Assembly: GCA_947631275.1 (NCBI GenBank)
Contig: CANRKR010000019.1
Span: forward strand, 1-37,453
Direction of reading: 5' to 3'
DNA from: an uncultured Akkermansia sp.
Lineage (GTDB): Bacteria > Verrucomicrobiota > Verrucomicrobiia > Verrucomicrobiales > Akkermansiaceae
Length of the DNA stretch: 37,453 bases
Below the pieces are notes generated by a model. It had not been told where the DNA came from, ran no database searches, and saw only the letters and a program-made list of their open reading frames with translations. Below are positions 1 through 12,200 of the stretch, piece after piece. A program made the translations under genes and the position numbers. The first letter of the stretch is position 1, and the number at the start of each line of letters is the position of its first letter.

Positions 1-66
1 TATATTTCTGTGAAGGCGGAAGCTCGGAATGGATAGTTTATAAATCGTTAATTGTAAATAATTAGC

Positions 67-77
67 GGGGGGGGGGG
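67..77. repeat. Homopolymeric G11 tract upstream of the giant autotransporter
   Basis: Eleven consecutive G residues lie about 125 nt before the chosen ATG at 203. A TTGTAA hexamer (52-57) lies just upstream and a weak TAGAGC (78-83) directly follows the tract. If these are -35 and -10 elements, the spacer is 20 nt and would become 17 nt with eight G's. Two T7 runs follow at 93-109. Long G tracts in promoters of surface proteins are classical sites of slipped-strand phase variation. The tract is seen directly; the promoter assignment and the regulatory role are inference. Confidence 0.6.
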
Positions 78-157
78 TAGAGCAGTAATGGCTTTTTTTC
101 ACTTTTTTTCTCGCGCACGCGTGGGGAAAATGATAGGATAAGGCAACGTGACAATCA

Positions 158-178
158 GGGAAATTGAGTTGTTTTCCC
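158..178 (+). other. Small inverted repeat in the leader of the autotransporter gene
   Basis: GGGAAA and TTTCCC arms (158-163 and 173-178) flank about nine bases, about 25 nt before the ATG at 203. It could form a modest RNA hairpin near the translation start. No ribosome binding site is recognisable next to the ATG. Role unknown. Confidence 0.3.
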
Positions 179-202
179 GTCGTCGCTTCCCTCCTGAATA
201 TC

Positions 203-3200
203 ATGAAACTGCATCTTCCCTTCGGTCTTCGTAAGGCTCTTCTTTCCTGTCTCACCGCTTTGTCCGCGGCGTTGCCCGTTACGCTGGCTTCCGGCACCCT
301 CGGCGCGGAGGACATCACCTTGGGCGGCGAGAATTCAATTGCTCCGGATGAAGAGCTGGACGCATCGGTTCATGCTGTGCTCCGAGCAGCGGAGGAACAG
401 GAGGAAGCGATGCTCATCTCCGAGACCTCGTTCGGGATTGACCCGGATCCTCTTTCTCGTCCGTACTCCGGCAATTTTGATGACCTCCCCGAAACAGTGC
501 TGCAACCAGCTTCGAGAGAAGGAACCCTGGCGCTCGACAGCACGGTTGATCAGTCCGCTCAGCTTGCGCGGCAATCCCTCCTTCAGCTGAAGGAAGACCG
601 CCTCTTTTCCAACACTGCCGTTATCGCGTCGGATGGGGTGCAAGTTCTTGAAGCTACCGCGACCCCGGAGGGCGTGCCGGGCATTCTGGCGACCAACAAT
701 TGGGGACTTGTGTTTGAGGATCAGTTCGACGGGAAGTCAAGCGACGACAGCGCCCTCAACACCAGACTGTGGACGCGCATCCCGTATGAGTCTCCCAATC
801 AGGCAAACAACTGGCGCGCTCACCAGTCGATAGATAAGGATCTCGTGTCCTTTGAGGACAAGGATGGCAACTCCACGATGCGGTTGTGGGGAAAATACGG
901 GAAGCACACGAACCAGAACAACCAGAACAACACCACGCAGGATGTTTACGCCTGCGGCGGCGTCCGTTCGCAAGGCGTTTTCTCCTTCCAGTACGGCTAT
1001 GTGGAGGTGCGCGCGAAGTATGAAAATGCGAAGGGGGTGTGGCCGGCCATCTGGATGATGCCCGAGAGGGTGCAGGCAGGGCTGGACGGTGGCGGGTGGC
1101 CCCGCAGCGGCGAGATCGACATCATGGAGCACCTGAACTATGAGGGTAAATTCTACCAGACGCTGCATCGAGCTGCCGCTAAGGGAGGGGTGGATAGCCA
1201 GATAAGCGTTGCCCAGCCCACCCTGAACAAGGATGCCTGGCATACTTACGGGGTGGAATGGACCGCTCAGAGCATCACATTCTACCTGGATGGGGGACAA
1301 ACCGGAAAGATTGCGTGGGATGAGAGCGGGTATACGCTCTATGGCGCGAAGGGCGCAGTAACGGGGAGCCACACGTGGACTGAGGGTGAAAGGGAACTCT
1401 GGCCCTTTGATTACGCGGGTAATACGTTCTATTTGATTCTGGACCAGCAGATCGGCGGCGGTTGGCCGGGGAATCCTGACGACGCCAGCAAGAAAACGTT
1501 GTCAAGCCAGGGTGTGTCCATGTGGATCGATTACGTGAAGGTGTATTCGGATGTTGAAAAGTACAATCATCTTGGGAAATGCACGCTGACATGGCAGGAG
1601 GCGGGAGGAACGTGGGCAGAGACGGAAGGGAGCCTCTGGAACAAGGGAGCTTTCCTGGCGGCGGACTCGGTGGTATTCGGCGAAGTCACCACAAAGGATG
1701 TGACGATTTCCGGCGCCGTGCATGCGACGAATATGGATGTGAACGCAGCCGGTTACACTTTCACCGGGGCGAGAGAGGATGCTAAACTGGTGGTACGGGA
1801 GACGCTTACGCTGGCAGATGGCGCCACGGTCAACCTAGCGGTGAGCGCCGAGATCGGTCGTTTGTCCGGCGCGGGGAACCTGACGACCTCCGGCACAGGA
1901 AAGACCCTTTGCCTCTACACCTGGAACGGCGACTACAGTGCTGATCCGTACACCGGTACGATCACTGTTTCCAACGGTTGGAATCTCGTGGTATCCTCCG
2001 CCGGGGTTTCTGCAGGAACGATAGACCTGACCCAGCAGGGAGATAATAACTATCTGGTGTTTGATAGCAATAATTCGGGGGTTTATCTGGGGGATATAAC
2101 GCTGAATGCCAATCTTGTCGGCGTGAAAAACGTGCAGGGCAGGGGGGGGAGGAAAGTTACCATCACCGGCACCGTTTCGGGTGTTGATCGTGTCCTTTCT
2201 GTCACGAAATACAGTGGGGCCGGGCTTTCTAATTGCTTCGTTTTTGAGGGCGATGTCTCCCGCTTCACCGGGTTTGACGCCACGACGGGCATGGCCAACA
2301 CCACTTCGGTTTTCACGAGCGGAATTGCTGCTTTCACGTTCAAGGCGGGGCTGGCGTTGAGTGGCGATACAACGTTCAATGTCGGGGATTACGATAATGA
2401 TTCCGCCTCTAATGCTAATCCAAAACCTGTCAGCAGGAACTGGATTGAGCTGACCGAGACCTCACGGCTTACCGGGGAGGGGGACATCATCAAGACCGGG
2501 GCGGGCGAGCTGGAGATCGATGGCGACACGAGCGGTTACAGCGGGACGATGAGGCTGCAGGTGGGCAAGCTGATTCTCGACGGCATCGACGGGAGTCAGG
2601 TTGACGTGAGTCTGGAGAATGCGACGGCAGATGCCAACGTGGTGAATCTGAACGCCTCGAAGCGCGCAGGAGCGAGTGGAGGCGTCCTGAGGAGTGTCGG
2701 CATGGGTGGAGAGGCGGTGAGTGGCAAGGTGATGCTAGGTGCCGGGGCAAAATGGACGCTGCAGGAGGTGACCCTCACCACCGGGGAGACCCTCACGATC
2801 GGTGGTGCGGCGGGGAGCAGCATCACACTGGGCGGGAGCGAAGGCATGAATCTGACGGGCGGCACGCTGGTGTTGAGTGCGGGGGTGGCTTTCGGCGGAA
2901 AGCTGAACATTACGCTGACCGGCAGCGATCTTCCCGCCGGACTCATCGGTTTGGAAGCGGGAGCTAATCTCAAGGGTCTCAAGCTGAATCTTGTTGGTTT
3001 GCAGCAGGCGGTCGAAGCCGCAGGAGGTATACTCGAGTGGAAGTATCAGCTCTTCTCCCTGCCGACCGTTGGCGAAGATGGACAAAATGATGCTCAGAAA
3101 GCCTTGGCGCAGGAATGGTTGAATCAAATGGATGTGCCGTATGAGGGTTGTAGCCTGTTTGTGGATGAGAGCGGGTTCATTTCCCTGCGTAAGGCCGATC

Positions 3201-6200
3201 TGGTATGGAGTAGCCCATCTGACACCGTGTGGAAGGAGGGGAAAACCGGCTGGGGAGAGGGAGGGACAGATGTCTTTCAATCAGGGTGTACCGTCACTTT
3301 CGGCGCCACTTCGGCGGTCACAACAGTGACAATTGACGGTCCGGTGTCCGTCAACAACATGAATGTGAACGGGGCTTACACCTTCAGTGGAAACGGCTCC
3401 AATTCTCAGCTCAAAGTGGGTGGCGCCCTGAGTCTGGGAGGGAACGCCACGATTGGGCTTTCGAGCACGATTGCTGTGTTGAGCGGGACGGGGGATCTGA
3501 CCATCGGCAACACCGGGACGAATGTCGTTACCATCACCGAAGTGGACAGCGAATTCACGGGCTCCATCAAGCTGGCCAATGAAAGCCGGTTGAAGTTGGA
3601 TGACGGCACATACAGCGGTACTCTCAAGCTCACGGGAGAATTGGCTTACCTCACCGCGCACAACGAGGAGTTGAGCGTGGAAGCTGAGGGACAGGGAGAA
3701 CATGTGCTGAGCTTCTTCTACGCCCAGCAGATCGGCAATGCGACCGGGCTGAGCGGGATCAATGTCGGGGGAGACGGCGCTAACGCCACGGTGAAGGACT
3801 TGACCGCCGGGGTGGGAGGCGCTACGTTCACCTTCGATAATTCGAGGAACGGAGAAGGAAGCTGGGCCGGCTACTCCGGGAGCTTAACGGTGACCGGCAC
3901 CGTGAGCGGCTACACCGGGTTTGTGGCTAAGCACGCGGGAGCTCGGACCTACTCCGACATCATCTTCACCGGTACGGTGAAACTGGGAGACACGGCAAGC
4001 TTTGCCACCGAGGGTTCTTCCAGTCACAGAACCCCGCAAGTCGGTACTTGGGCAAGTCTCTCCATCATCGAATTCAGCGATGGATCCGTCATCACCGGCA
4101 CGGACACCACCATCACCAAGACGGGGGCGGGTAAGTTGAAGATAGCGGGCGATACGAGCGGACTTACCGGCACACTCAAGCTTCAAGGCGGAGGGCTGGA
4201 GCTCAATGGTATCGACGGCTCCGGCATTGCCGTGAGTCTGGAGAATGCCACGGTCAACTCCAATGTGATGAATCTTGGTGGCAACGGGGGCGTTCTGGGG
4301 AGCGTCGGCGTGGGCGAAAGCGTGACGAGCGGCAAGGTGATGCTGGCCGCCGGGGCGAGCTGGACGCTTAATGGGATTTCTCTCACCAACAACCAGACCC
4401 TCACCATCAGCGGAGGGGCAGGAAGCAGCGTTAACCTGGGAGGAAACGGTGGTATAAACCTGACGGGAGGCACGTTGGAGCTGGGGAGCGGCGTGGCATT
4501 CAGCGGGGAGTTGAAGATCGCGCTGACAGGGAGCGGTGATCCTACGGGACTCATCAAGCTGCAGGAGAACGTCAATCTCGATGCCCTCGGGTTGAGTCTG
4601 ACCGGTCTGGGGGCAGCGATCGGCGACACTTCGGTCTCGACATGGAACTATCAGCTTTTCTCGGGGAATTTGGACGGGGGTGTGCTCGATCTTGCGGAGG
4701 CCTGGTTAGCCGGGGCGAAGCTGGACGAGGATTATGCGGACTACAAGCTGGTCCCGGACGCCAATGGCGCCGTCAGCTTGGAACTTCGTTACCTCACATG
4801 GAGTTCGACCACCGACGGCGTGTGGCAGAACAATGACGCGACCGGCGATTGGAAACGAGAAGGAACCTTTAGCAATGGGAAGTCGGTTGCCTTCTCTGGT
4901 GATGGCAAAAAGGACGTCACCATTTCGGGAGCGGTGCAGCCTGCTGACATGACTGTTTCCGGCACCGGATACAAGTTCCAGGAGCAGGAAAGCGGTACGA
5001 ACAACTTAGAGGTGACCGGCACGCTGAACCTGGCGGAGAACACGACGACCACGCTGGGTCTCAAGGCCACGATTGCACGCCTGACGGGGGGAACCGCCTC
5101 GGCCGGGGGTGAGGAAGGGCTTGCTGTTGCCGCTGAGACCCCTGCTCCGGAACTGGTCATCGAGCGGACCGGCAAAGATGCCGATGCGGCGCATGAAGTG
5201 TGGATCAAGGATGCCTCGGGATACAACGGCACGATCAAGGTGGGAAGCGGTGGATTGCTGGTGGTGCGTCCAACTGAATCAAATGGTACTTTCACAGCCC
5301 CTGGTGCGACGGTTGATCTGAGCGGTGGTGGTGTTCTGGCGTTCGATACCGCATCCTACACGGGCAATGTTGTTTTCAATGCCAATCTGAAAGGCGTTAC
5401 AAAACTCCATGGGAAGGGGGGAAGGCGGGTCACCATCATTGGAAGCGTAGAGGGACTCAACCAGAAACTCACTGTTGAAGCATACAACAACGCCGGTCTT
5501 TACGACTGCTTCGTCTTCGATGGCGATGTCTCTGCTTTCTCTGGGTTTGATGCCACAGCGAATATGGCCAACACAGTTACGCACTTCCCGGGAGGCATCG
5601 CCGCTTTCACGTTCAAGGCTGGGCTGGCGTTGAGCAACAATACAACGTTCAATGTCGGGGATTACGATAACGATTCCGACTCTGGGACTGATCCAGAATC
5701 TGTCAGCAGGAACTGGATTGAGCTGACCGAGACCTCTCAGCTTACCGGGACGGGGGACATCATCAAGACCGGGGCGGGCGAGCTGGAGATCGACGGTGAC
5801 ACGAGCGGCTACAGCGGGACGATGAAGCTGCAGGCGGGCAAGTTGATTCTCGACGGCATTGACGGAACAAACGTCTCCGTGAGTCTGGAGAATACTAATG
5901 GAGATGCCAATGTGTTGGATTTAAACGTCACGAAACGCACCCCGGCGACGGATGATGCAGGGGAGGAAGTAGAGCTGACCGGCAGCGTTCTGAAGAGCGT
6001 TAGCATCGGTGGAAGCGCGACGAGTGGCAAGGTGATGCTGGCCGCCGGGGCGAGCTGGACGCTTAATGAGATTTCTCTCACCAACAACCAGACGCTCACC
6101 ATCAGCGGAGGGGCAGGCAGCAGCGTCAACCTGGGAGGGGACGAAGGCGTAAATCTGACAGACGGTACGCTGGCATTGGACGGTGGTGTGACGTTCTACG

Positions 6201-9200
6201 GGGCGCTGAATGTTGCGCTGGCTGGAGATAAGAGCCCCAAAGTCGATTTGAAAGACACGACCGACTTCAGCAATCTCGGTTTGCACGTCACGGGGCTGAG
6301 TAATGTGATCGGTGATGGCAGCGCTGACAATTGGAGCTACCAGCTCTTCTCGACACAACTTTCCGGTGATTTGCTCGCCGGAGTGAAGAACTGGCTGAAG
6401 GGGGTAGAGTTGGAAGCTTCATATGCGGATTCGTACCGGTTATCGGTGAAGAGTGATGGTCAAACAATCTACTTGCGATCGTTGGTGCTCACGTGGGTCG
6501 GCACCGAAGCGACGTGGACCGAGGAGGGAAGCGTGACCACTACGTGGGCTCGGGAAGCTCTTTTCGAAAGAGGGGATCAGGTGCTCTTCGGGGAGACAAG
6601 TCAAAAGACAGTGCAGATCGACGGAGGGGTCACCGCGAGCGAGATGACGGTGGAAGCGGACGGCTACACCTTCTCGGCAAAGGCGGAAGGCAAAGAGAAC
6701 GATGCGCTGACGGTGACCGGTACGCTGAACCTGGCGAGGAACACCACGACCACGCTGGGTCTCAAGACCACGATTGCGAGCCTGTCGGGGGAGGGCGGCG
6801 ATGGCGCTGCGCCGAAGCTTGTCATTGAGCGGTCGGGACAAGACCCCGCTGCGGCGCATGAGGTGTGGATCAAGGATGCTTCGGAGTACAACGGCACAAT
6901 CGAGGTGAAGGGAGGCGGATTGCTGGTCGTGCGTCTTGCGGCCGGTGCAGATGGTACTTTCACAGCCCCTGGTATGACGGTCGATCTGAGCGGTGGCGGC
7001 GTGCTGGCATTTGACAACAATACGGACGGCTATTACAAGGGCAATGTTATTTTCAATGCCAACCTGACTGGCGTTATTAAGCTGCAGGCGAAGGGTGGGC
7101 GAAATGTTGCGGTGACCGGCACGGTGCAGGGCAACAACAGCAGTCTTACTGCTGAAAAATACGCTGGAGCCGGGTTATCTGCCTGCTTCGTGTTTGAGGG
7201 CGCTGTTTCCGGGTTCACCGGGTTCACCACCGGCGCAGATATGTGCAATCCCTCCCTCCACGGACAAAAGACGATTGCAGCGTTCACCTTCAAGAGCGGG
7301 CTGACATTGAGTGGCAGTACGACGTTTGATGTCGCCGACTATGATAACGTCAACACCGCCAACAGGCACTGGATCGAGCTGACCGAGAGCTCCAGTCTTA
7401 CCGGAACGGGGGACATCATCAAGACCGGGGCGGGCGAGCTGGAGATCGACGGCAACACGAGCGGCTACAGCGGGACGATGAAGCTGCAGGCGGGCAAGTT
7501 GATTCTCGACGGCATCGATGGGAGTCGGGTTGACGTGAGTCTGGAGAATGCGACGGCAGACGCCAACGTGGTGAATCTGAACGCCTCGAAGCGCGCAGGA
7601 GCGAGTGGAGGCGTCCTGAAGAGCGTTAGCGTCGGCGAAGGAGCGACGAGTGGCAAGGTGATGCTGGGAGCCGGGGCGAGCTGGACGCTTAATGAGATTT
7701 CTCTCACCGCCCAACAGACGCTCACCATCAGTGGAGGAGAAGGAAGCAGCCTCACCCTGGGCGGAGACGGGGGCATGAGCCTGCCGGACGGCACGCTGGC
7801 GTTGGGCGCCGGGGTGGCATTTGGCGGGCAATTGAATGTCGTGCTGTCCGTGGATAGTGTTTCTACCGGGGCCATCGGTCTGGAGGATAATACCAACCTC
7901 AGTGGACTTACTCTGAATTTGGTTGGTCTGGAGGCGGTTGTTCGTGGTGCGCCTGAAGAGTGGGGGGGATACAAGCTCTTCTCGACAGAACTGTCCGGCG
8001 ACTTGCTCAGCAAAGTGAAGGACTGGCTGAAAGAGGTAGATTTGGGAACTCCATACAGGGATTCGTACCGATTATCGGTGAAGAGTGATGGTCAAATTTA
8101 CCTGCGACCGTTGGTGCTTACATGGGACGGCGGCGCGGTGACATGGACCGAGGGAAGCGAGGCAGGTGAATGGAAAGGGGGTAACTCTTTCGAGAGGGGA
8201 GATCAGGTGCTCTTCGAGGAGACAGGAAAGGGGACGGTGGAAATCGATGGAGCGGTCACCGCGAGCGAGATGACAGTGAATGTGAGCGGCTACACCTTCT
8301 CGGCAAAGGCAGAAGGCAAAGAAGGCGATGCGCTGACGGTGACCGGCACGCTGAGTCTGGAGGAAAATGCGGAAACCACCATTGAGCTTTCGAGCACGAT
8401 TAACGAGCTGAGTGGGGACGGCAACCTGACCATCGGCAACACCGGGACGAATGTCGTTACCATCACCGAAGTGGGGGACGACTTCAGCGGCTCCATCAAG
8501 CTGGCCAATGAAAGCCGGTTGAAGTTGGATGACGGCACATACAGCGGTACTCTCAAGCTCACGGGAGAATTGGCTTACCTCACCGCGCACAACGAGGAGT
8601 TGAGCGTGGAAGCTGAGGGACAGGGAGAACATGTGCTGAGCTTCTTCTACGCCCAGCAGATCGGCAATGCGACCGGGCTGAGCGGGATCAATGTCGGGGG
8701 AGACGGCGCTAACGCCACGGTGAAGGACTTGACCGCCGGGGTGGGAGGCGCTACGTTCACCTTCGATAATTCGAGGAACGGAAGCGGAGTCTGGGCCGGC
8801 TACTCCGGGAGCTTAACGGTTACCGGCACCGTGAGAGGCTACACCGGGTTTGTGGCTAAGCACGCGGGAGCTCGGACCTACTCCGATATCATCTTCACCG
8901 GCACGGTGAACTTGGGAACAGAGGCGAGCTTTGACACCGAGGGTTCTTCCAGTCACAAAACCCCGCAAGTCGGTACCTGGGCTGCCCTCTCCACCATTGA
9001 ATTCAGCAGTGGCTCCACCATCACCGGCACGGACACCACCATCACCAAGACGGGGGCGGGCAAGCTGAAGATAGCGGGCGATACGAGCGGACTTACCGGC
9101 ACACTCAAGCTTCAAGGCGGTGTGCTGGAACTCAATGGTATCGACGGCTCCGGCATTGTTTTGAGTCTGGAGGACGCCGAAGCGGAGACGACCCTGCAGG

Positions 9201-12200
9201 GCGCTGGCGTCCTGGGGCGTGTCGACATCGGTGGAGACGCGGCGAGCGGGGAGGTTGTGTTGGGCACTGGGGCGAGTTGGAGGGTCGAGAATATGGGTAT
9301 CCAAAAGGGGCAGGTGCTGACTATCACGGGCGGCACGGATGCGAACGTAAGATTCGGGACAGAGACGGGGGAAGTCTCGTCGATGGTGCTCGGCGGTACG
9401 TTGGCGCTGAATGGGGGGACATACGACGGCGCGCTGAAGTTGCAGCTGGGGAGCGATGCGAGGGAGGACGGTGTGCAGATCGTGATCGGCGATGGGGTGG
9501 AAATAGGCAGGGAGGATGTGACGCTGAAGATTGAGGTGACGGCGGCGTTCATCGAGAGATTGAACGAGACGTGGAGGTACAAGCTGTTTGACGGCAAAAT
9601 GACGGAAGAGCTGGCAGCGCACGTGCTGGTGGAGCCCGATGAGGAGATACGGAAGAAAGGGTGCACGTTCACGGTGGGCTCCGATGGCTATCTGACCGTG
9701 GCGCGGCTGGCTGAGCGGTACTGGAACGGGGGACCGGCCCCTCTGGAATGGGGCGGGAACTCCACGCCGTGGACGGATAGAGACGGGAAGGGAGCATATT
9801 CCTGGGAAAACGAAAGAGTCCTGGAGGACAGGAACAGTTACATGGATGTGCACTTCACGGCCGAGAGCGGGGAGCACACGGTAAACGTCCTGAACCAGGA
9901 TGGCGGGCCTATTGAAGCGGATCAGCTGACCATCGGGGGCGCAGCGGCAGGGAAGACCCAGAGCTACACGTTCTCCGGCGGTTCGTTGGAGATTCAGAAG
10001 AGCCTCACTTCTGGCGCGAACACTGATCTGAAGGTGGAGAACAGCATCACCGTGAAAGGCAAGGCCGAGGTGGAGGGAGTTCTGACGGTGAGCGGCGGTG
10101 GGGAGGTGTCCGTGGGCACGAACAGCTCCGTAAAGGCTGTGATGGTGGAAGAGGAAGGCAAGTTTACCGCGGGGAAAGGTCTCAAAGTGGCTGGGAACCT
10201 GGAGGTGAATGGGACGGCTCAATTTGAGCAAGTCGAGGTGGGCGGCAAGGTAAGCGTGGGGCAGGGAGCTGAGTTGAATTCCACCGACACGCTGACGGTG
10301 CAATCGCTCGAGGTGCACGGGAATCTGAATTCCGCCGGTGCGTTGATGGCGCAGTCGCTTGAGGTGCGCGGGAATGTGAGCCTGGACGGCGGCGGCGCAG
10401 TGAAGGGTGATGTAACCCTCGGCAACGGCGGTTCGTTGAAGGCGACAGGGAATCTGGAGATTGCAGGGAAGGTGGTCGCGGAGGGCGGCAGCCTTGTCGT
10501 CCAGCAGGGAGGGAAGCTGATCACCGGCGCCTGGGAGGGAAGCCTGAGTTCTCTGACTCTGAATTACGGGGCGTCGGTGACAATGAACGGGACGATTGCG
10601 GGTACGGTGAACCTCGGGGCGCTGGTGCACAACGGAGACTCTGAGCTCGTGCTGGACGGGCTGAAGGATGTCTCCGCCGGGATGATGCTGAGTGTGAGCG
10701 GGACGACCGGTGATGGCCAGCTGACCGTGCGTCTCTCGACGGAGTTCCTGGACAGCATTGTGAACAGCGGCAACCGGTACACTCTGTTCGACACCCGGAA
10801 TCACGCGGAGATTACCGGGATAGAAATCGGCGAAGAACTGGGGTATATCATCGGGATGGACTGGAAGACGGGGATCCTCACGGTGGAGATGGAGGCGGCG
10901 CCGGAGATACAACCGGACAGCGTCTACACCAGCTCGGAGGAGCAGAACGACTCCGATGAGTGGAAAACGCGGGAGCCCGGCGCCAACATCTACTACGACG
11001 TGGCGTCTTACGAAGAAATTCGGATCGATAAGAATACGAGCATCAATATCAGTGATGAAAGCCGCCCGGAGTATCATTTCGGCGAAACCGGACTGGTGCT
11101 GCACAATCTGCAAGGCAAGGAAGCCGGGGCGGAGCTCTCTGTGATCGGCGGCGCAAAGAACGATATTGTGACCCTGCAAGATTGGGAAAACGAGAAAACC
11201 GACAGCCGTGTCGTCACTTACGGAGGCACTCTGAGGGTGGAAAATGCCAAACTGCGCATCGACCACGGCAAGAGGGATGAGGAAGGAGTCGTCCTCAATG
11301 AGGAAAAAGCAGCGTCTGTCTTCGCGAATTTCACAGGGAGTCTTGATCTCAGCAAGGGGAAGGGGTTGGAGATGGCTCTCGGCGTGCTGGAGTTGAGCGG
11401 GGCTGAAAACGACCTCGGCAGCGGGGGAATTACGTTCACGAACGCGACGGAGCTATCTCAGCTGATTCTGAGCGCGGGTGAGACGAGGGCGGCAGGCGAA
11501 ATCACGGTTCAGACTGCGACCATGTTTGCGGCTCTCAACGAGTCCCCGGTTGACGAGGAGACGCAGCCCATCGGGAGGCAGGAGCATATTCTCCTTCAGG
11601 ATGGGGCGATCCTGGCGCTCGGTGCGGAGTCGAAGAAGACCATCATCGGCGACGGCGTGGTGATCGGCTATGCCCCGGCTGCGCCGACGGAAACGGACGA
11701 CGGTTCCGCGAGGAGCACGGACGCGACAGAAGATTCGGGAGCTCTCACAGGGACGGTGTCCATGCGGGGGAAGGTCAATCTTGCAGCGGGCGCGCGTGTG
11801 ACGGGGGTGCACATGGAATTCGAGGAGGGCGCGGAGGTGACCTGGCATGCCGGTTCAGCGGCGTCGGCTCAGGATGAGATCTACGGTCTCGTGGCTACTG
11901 GCGGCAAGCTTTCCGGTGGCAAGGATATCGCCATTCGGGTGAAGGAGTGGAAACCCGGTGTCTGCTCCCCCACCATGTGCAGCGGGATGGATTTCAGCAA
12001 CTACACCGGAAAGATGACGATCCGCAAGAGCGAAAACAACCAGGTGTTTGCCGGGGTGACCGGTGGCGCCGGGTGGAATATGGATGTGGAGAGCGGCGGT
12101 CGGGTGGTGTTTGATGTGCTGAATGACGCCGGGCAAAACGCGGCGTGGACGATGGGTGATGTGACCCTTCGATCCGGCGCTATCCTGACGCTGTGCTTCA

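Larger units (their letters stand above)
1580..9715 (+). repeat. Five tandem ~1.6-kb coding modules, pattern A-B-A-A-B
   Basis: Each module opens with an L-x-W segment followed by a short Trp-rich stretch (near 1580, 3200, 4795, 6487 and 8117) and contains one PATR core (near 2470, 4095, 5740, 7400 and 9025). Modules 1, 3 and 4 share a middle segment with the motif FVFEG/DGDVS-x-FTGF (type A). Modules 2 and 5 share a different middle with TIGNTGTNVVTITEV (type B). Segments of module 1 recur in module 4 and segments of module 2 recur in module 5 at the same 4929-nt offset (1643 codons), which points to an in-frame block duplication. Confidence 0.8.

Noticed and set aside
164..202. TTG start 13 codons upstream for the autotransporter
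   Set aside because: It would add a non-signal-like stretch before a good signal peptide that begins at ATG 203.
1580..9715. Direct repeats considered as a CRISPR or mobile-element array
   Set aside because: The units are ~1.6 kb, continuously coding and in frame, with no short spaced repeats, terminal inverted repeats or transposase.
8813..11266. 817-codon open frame on the minus strand inside the autotransporter gene
   Set aside because: It lies antisense to repetitive, strongly biased coding sequence, its translation is rich in Arg/His/Pro with no domain pattern, and it runs across module boundaries. It is a by-product of codon bias.
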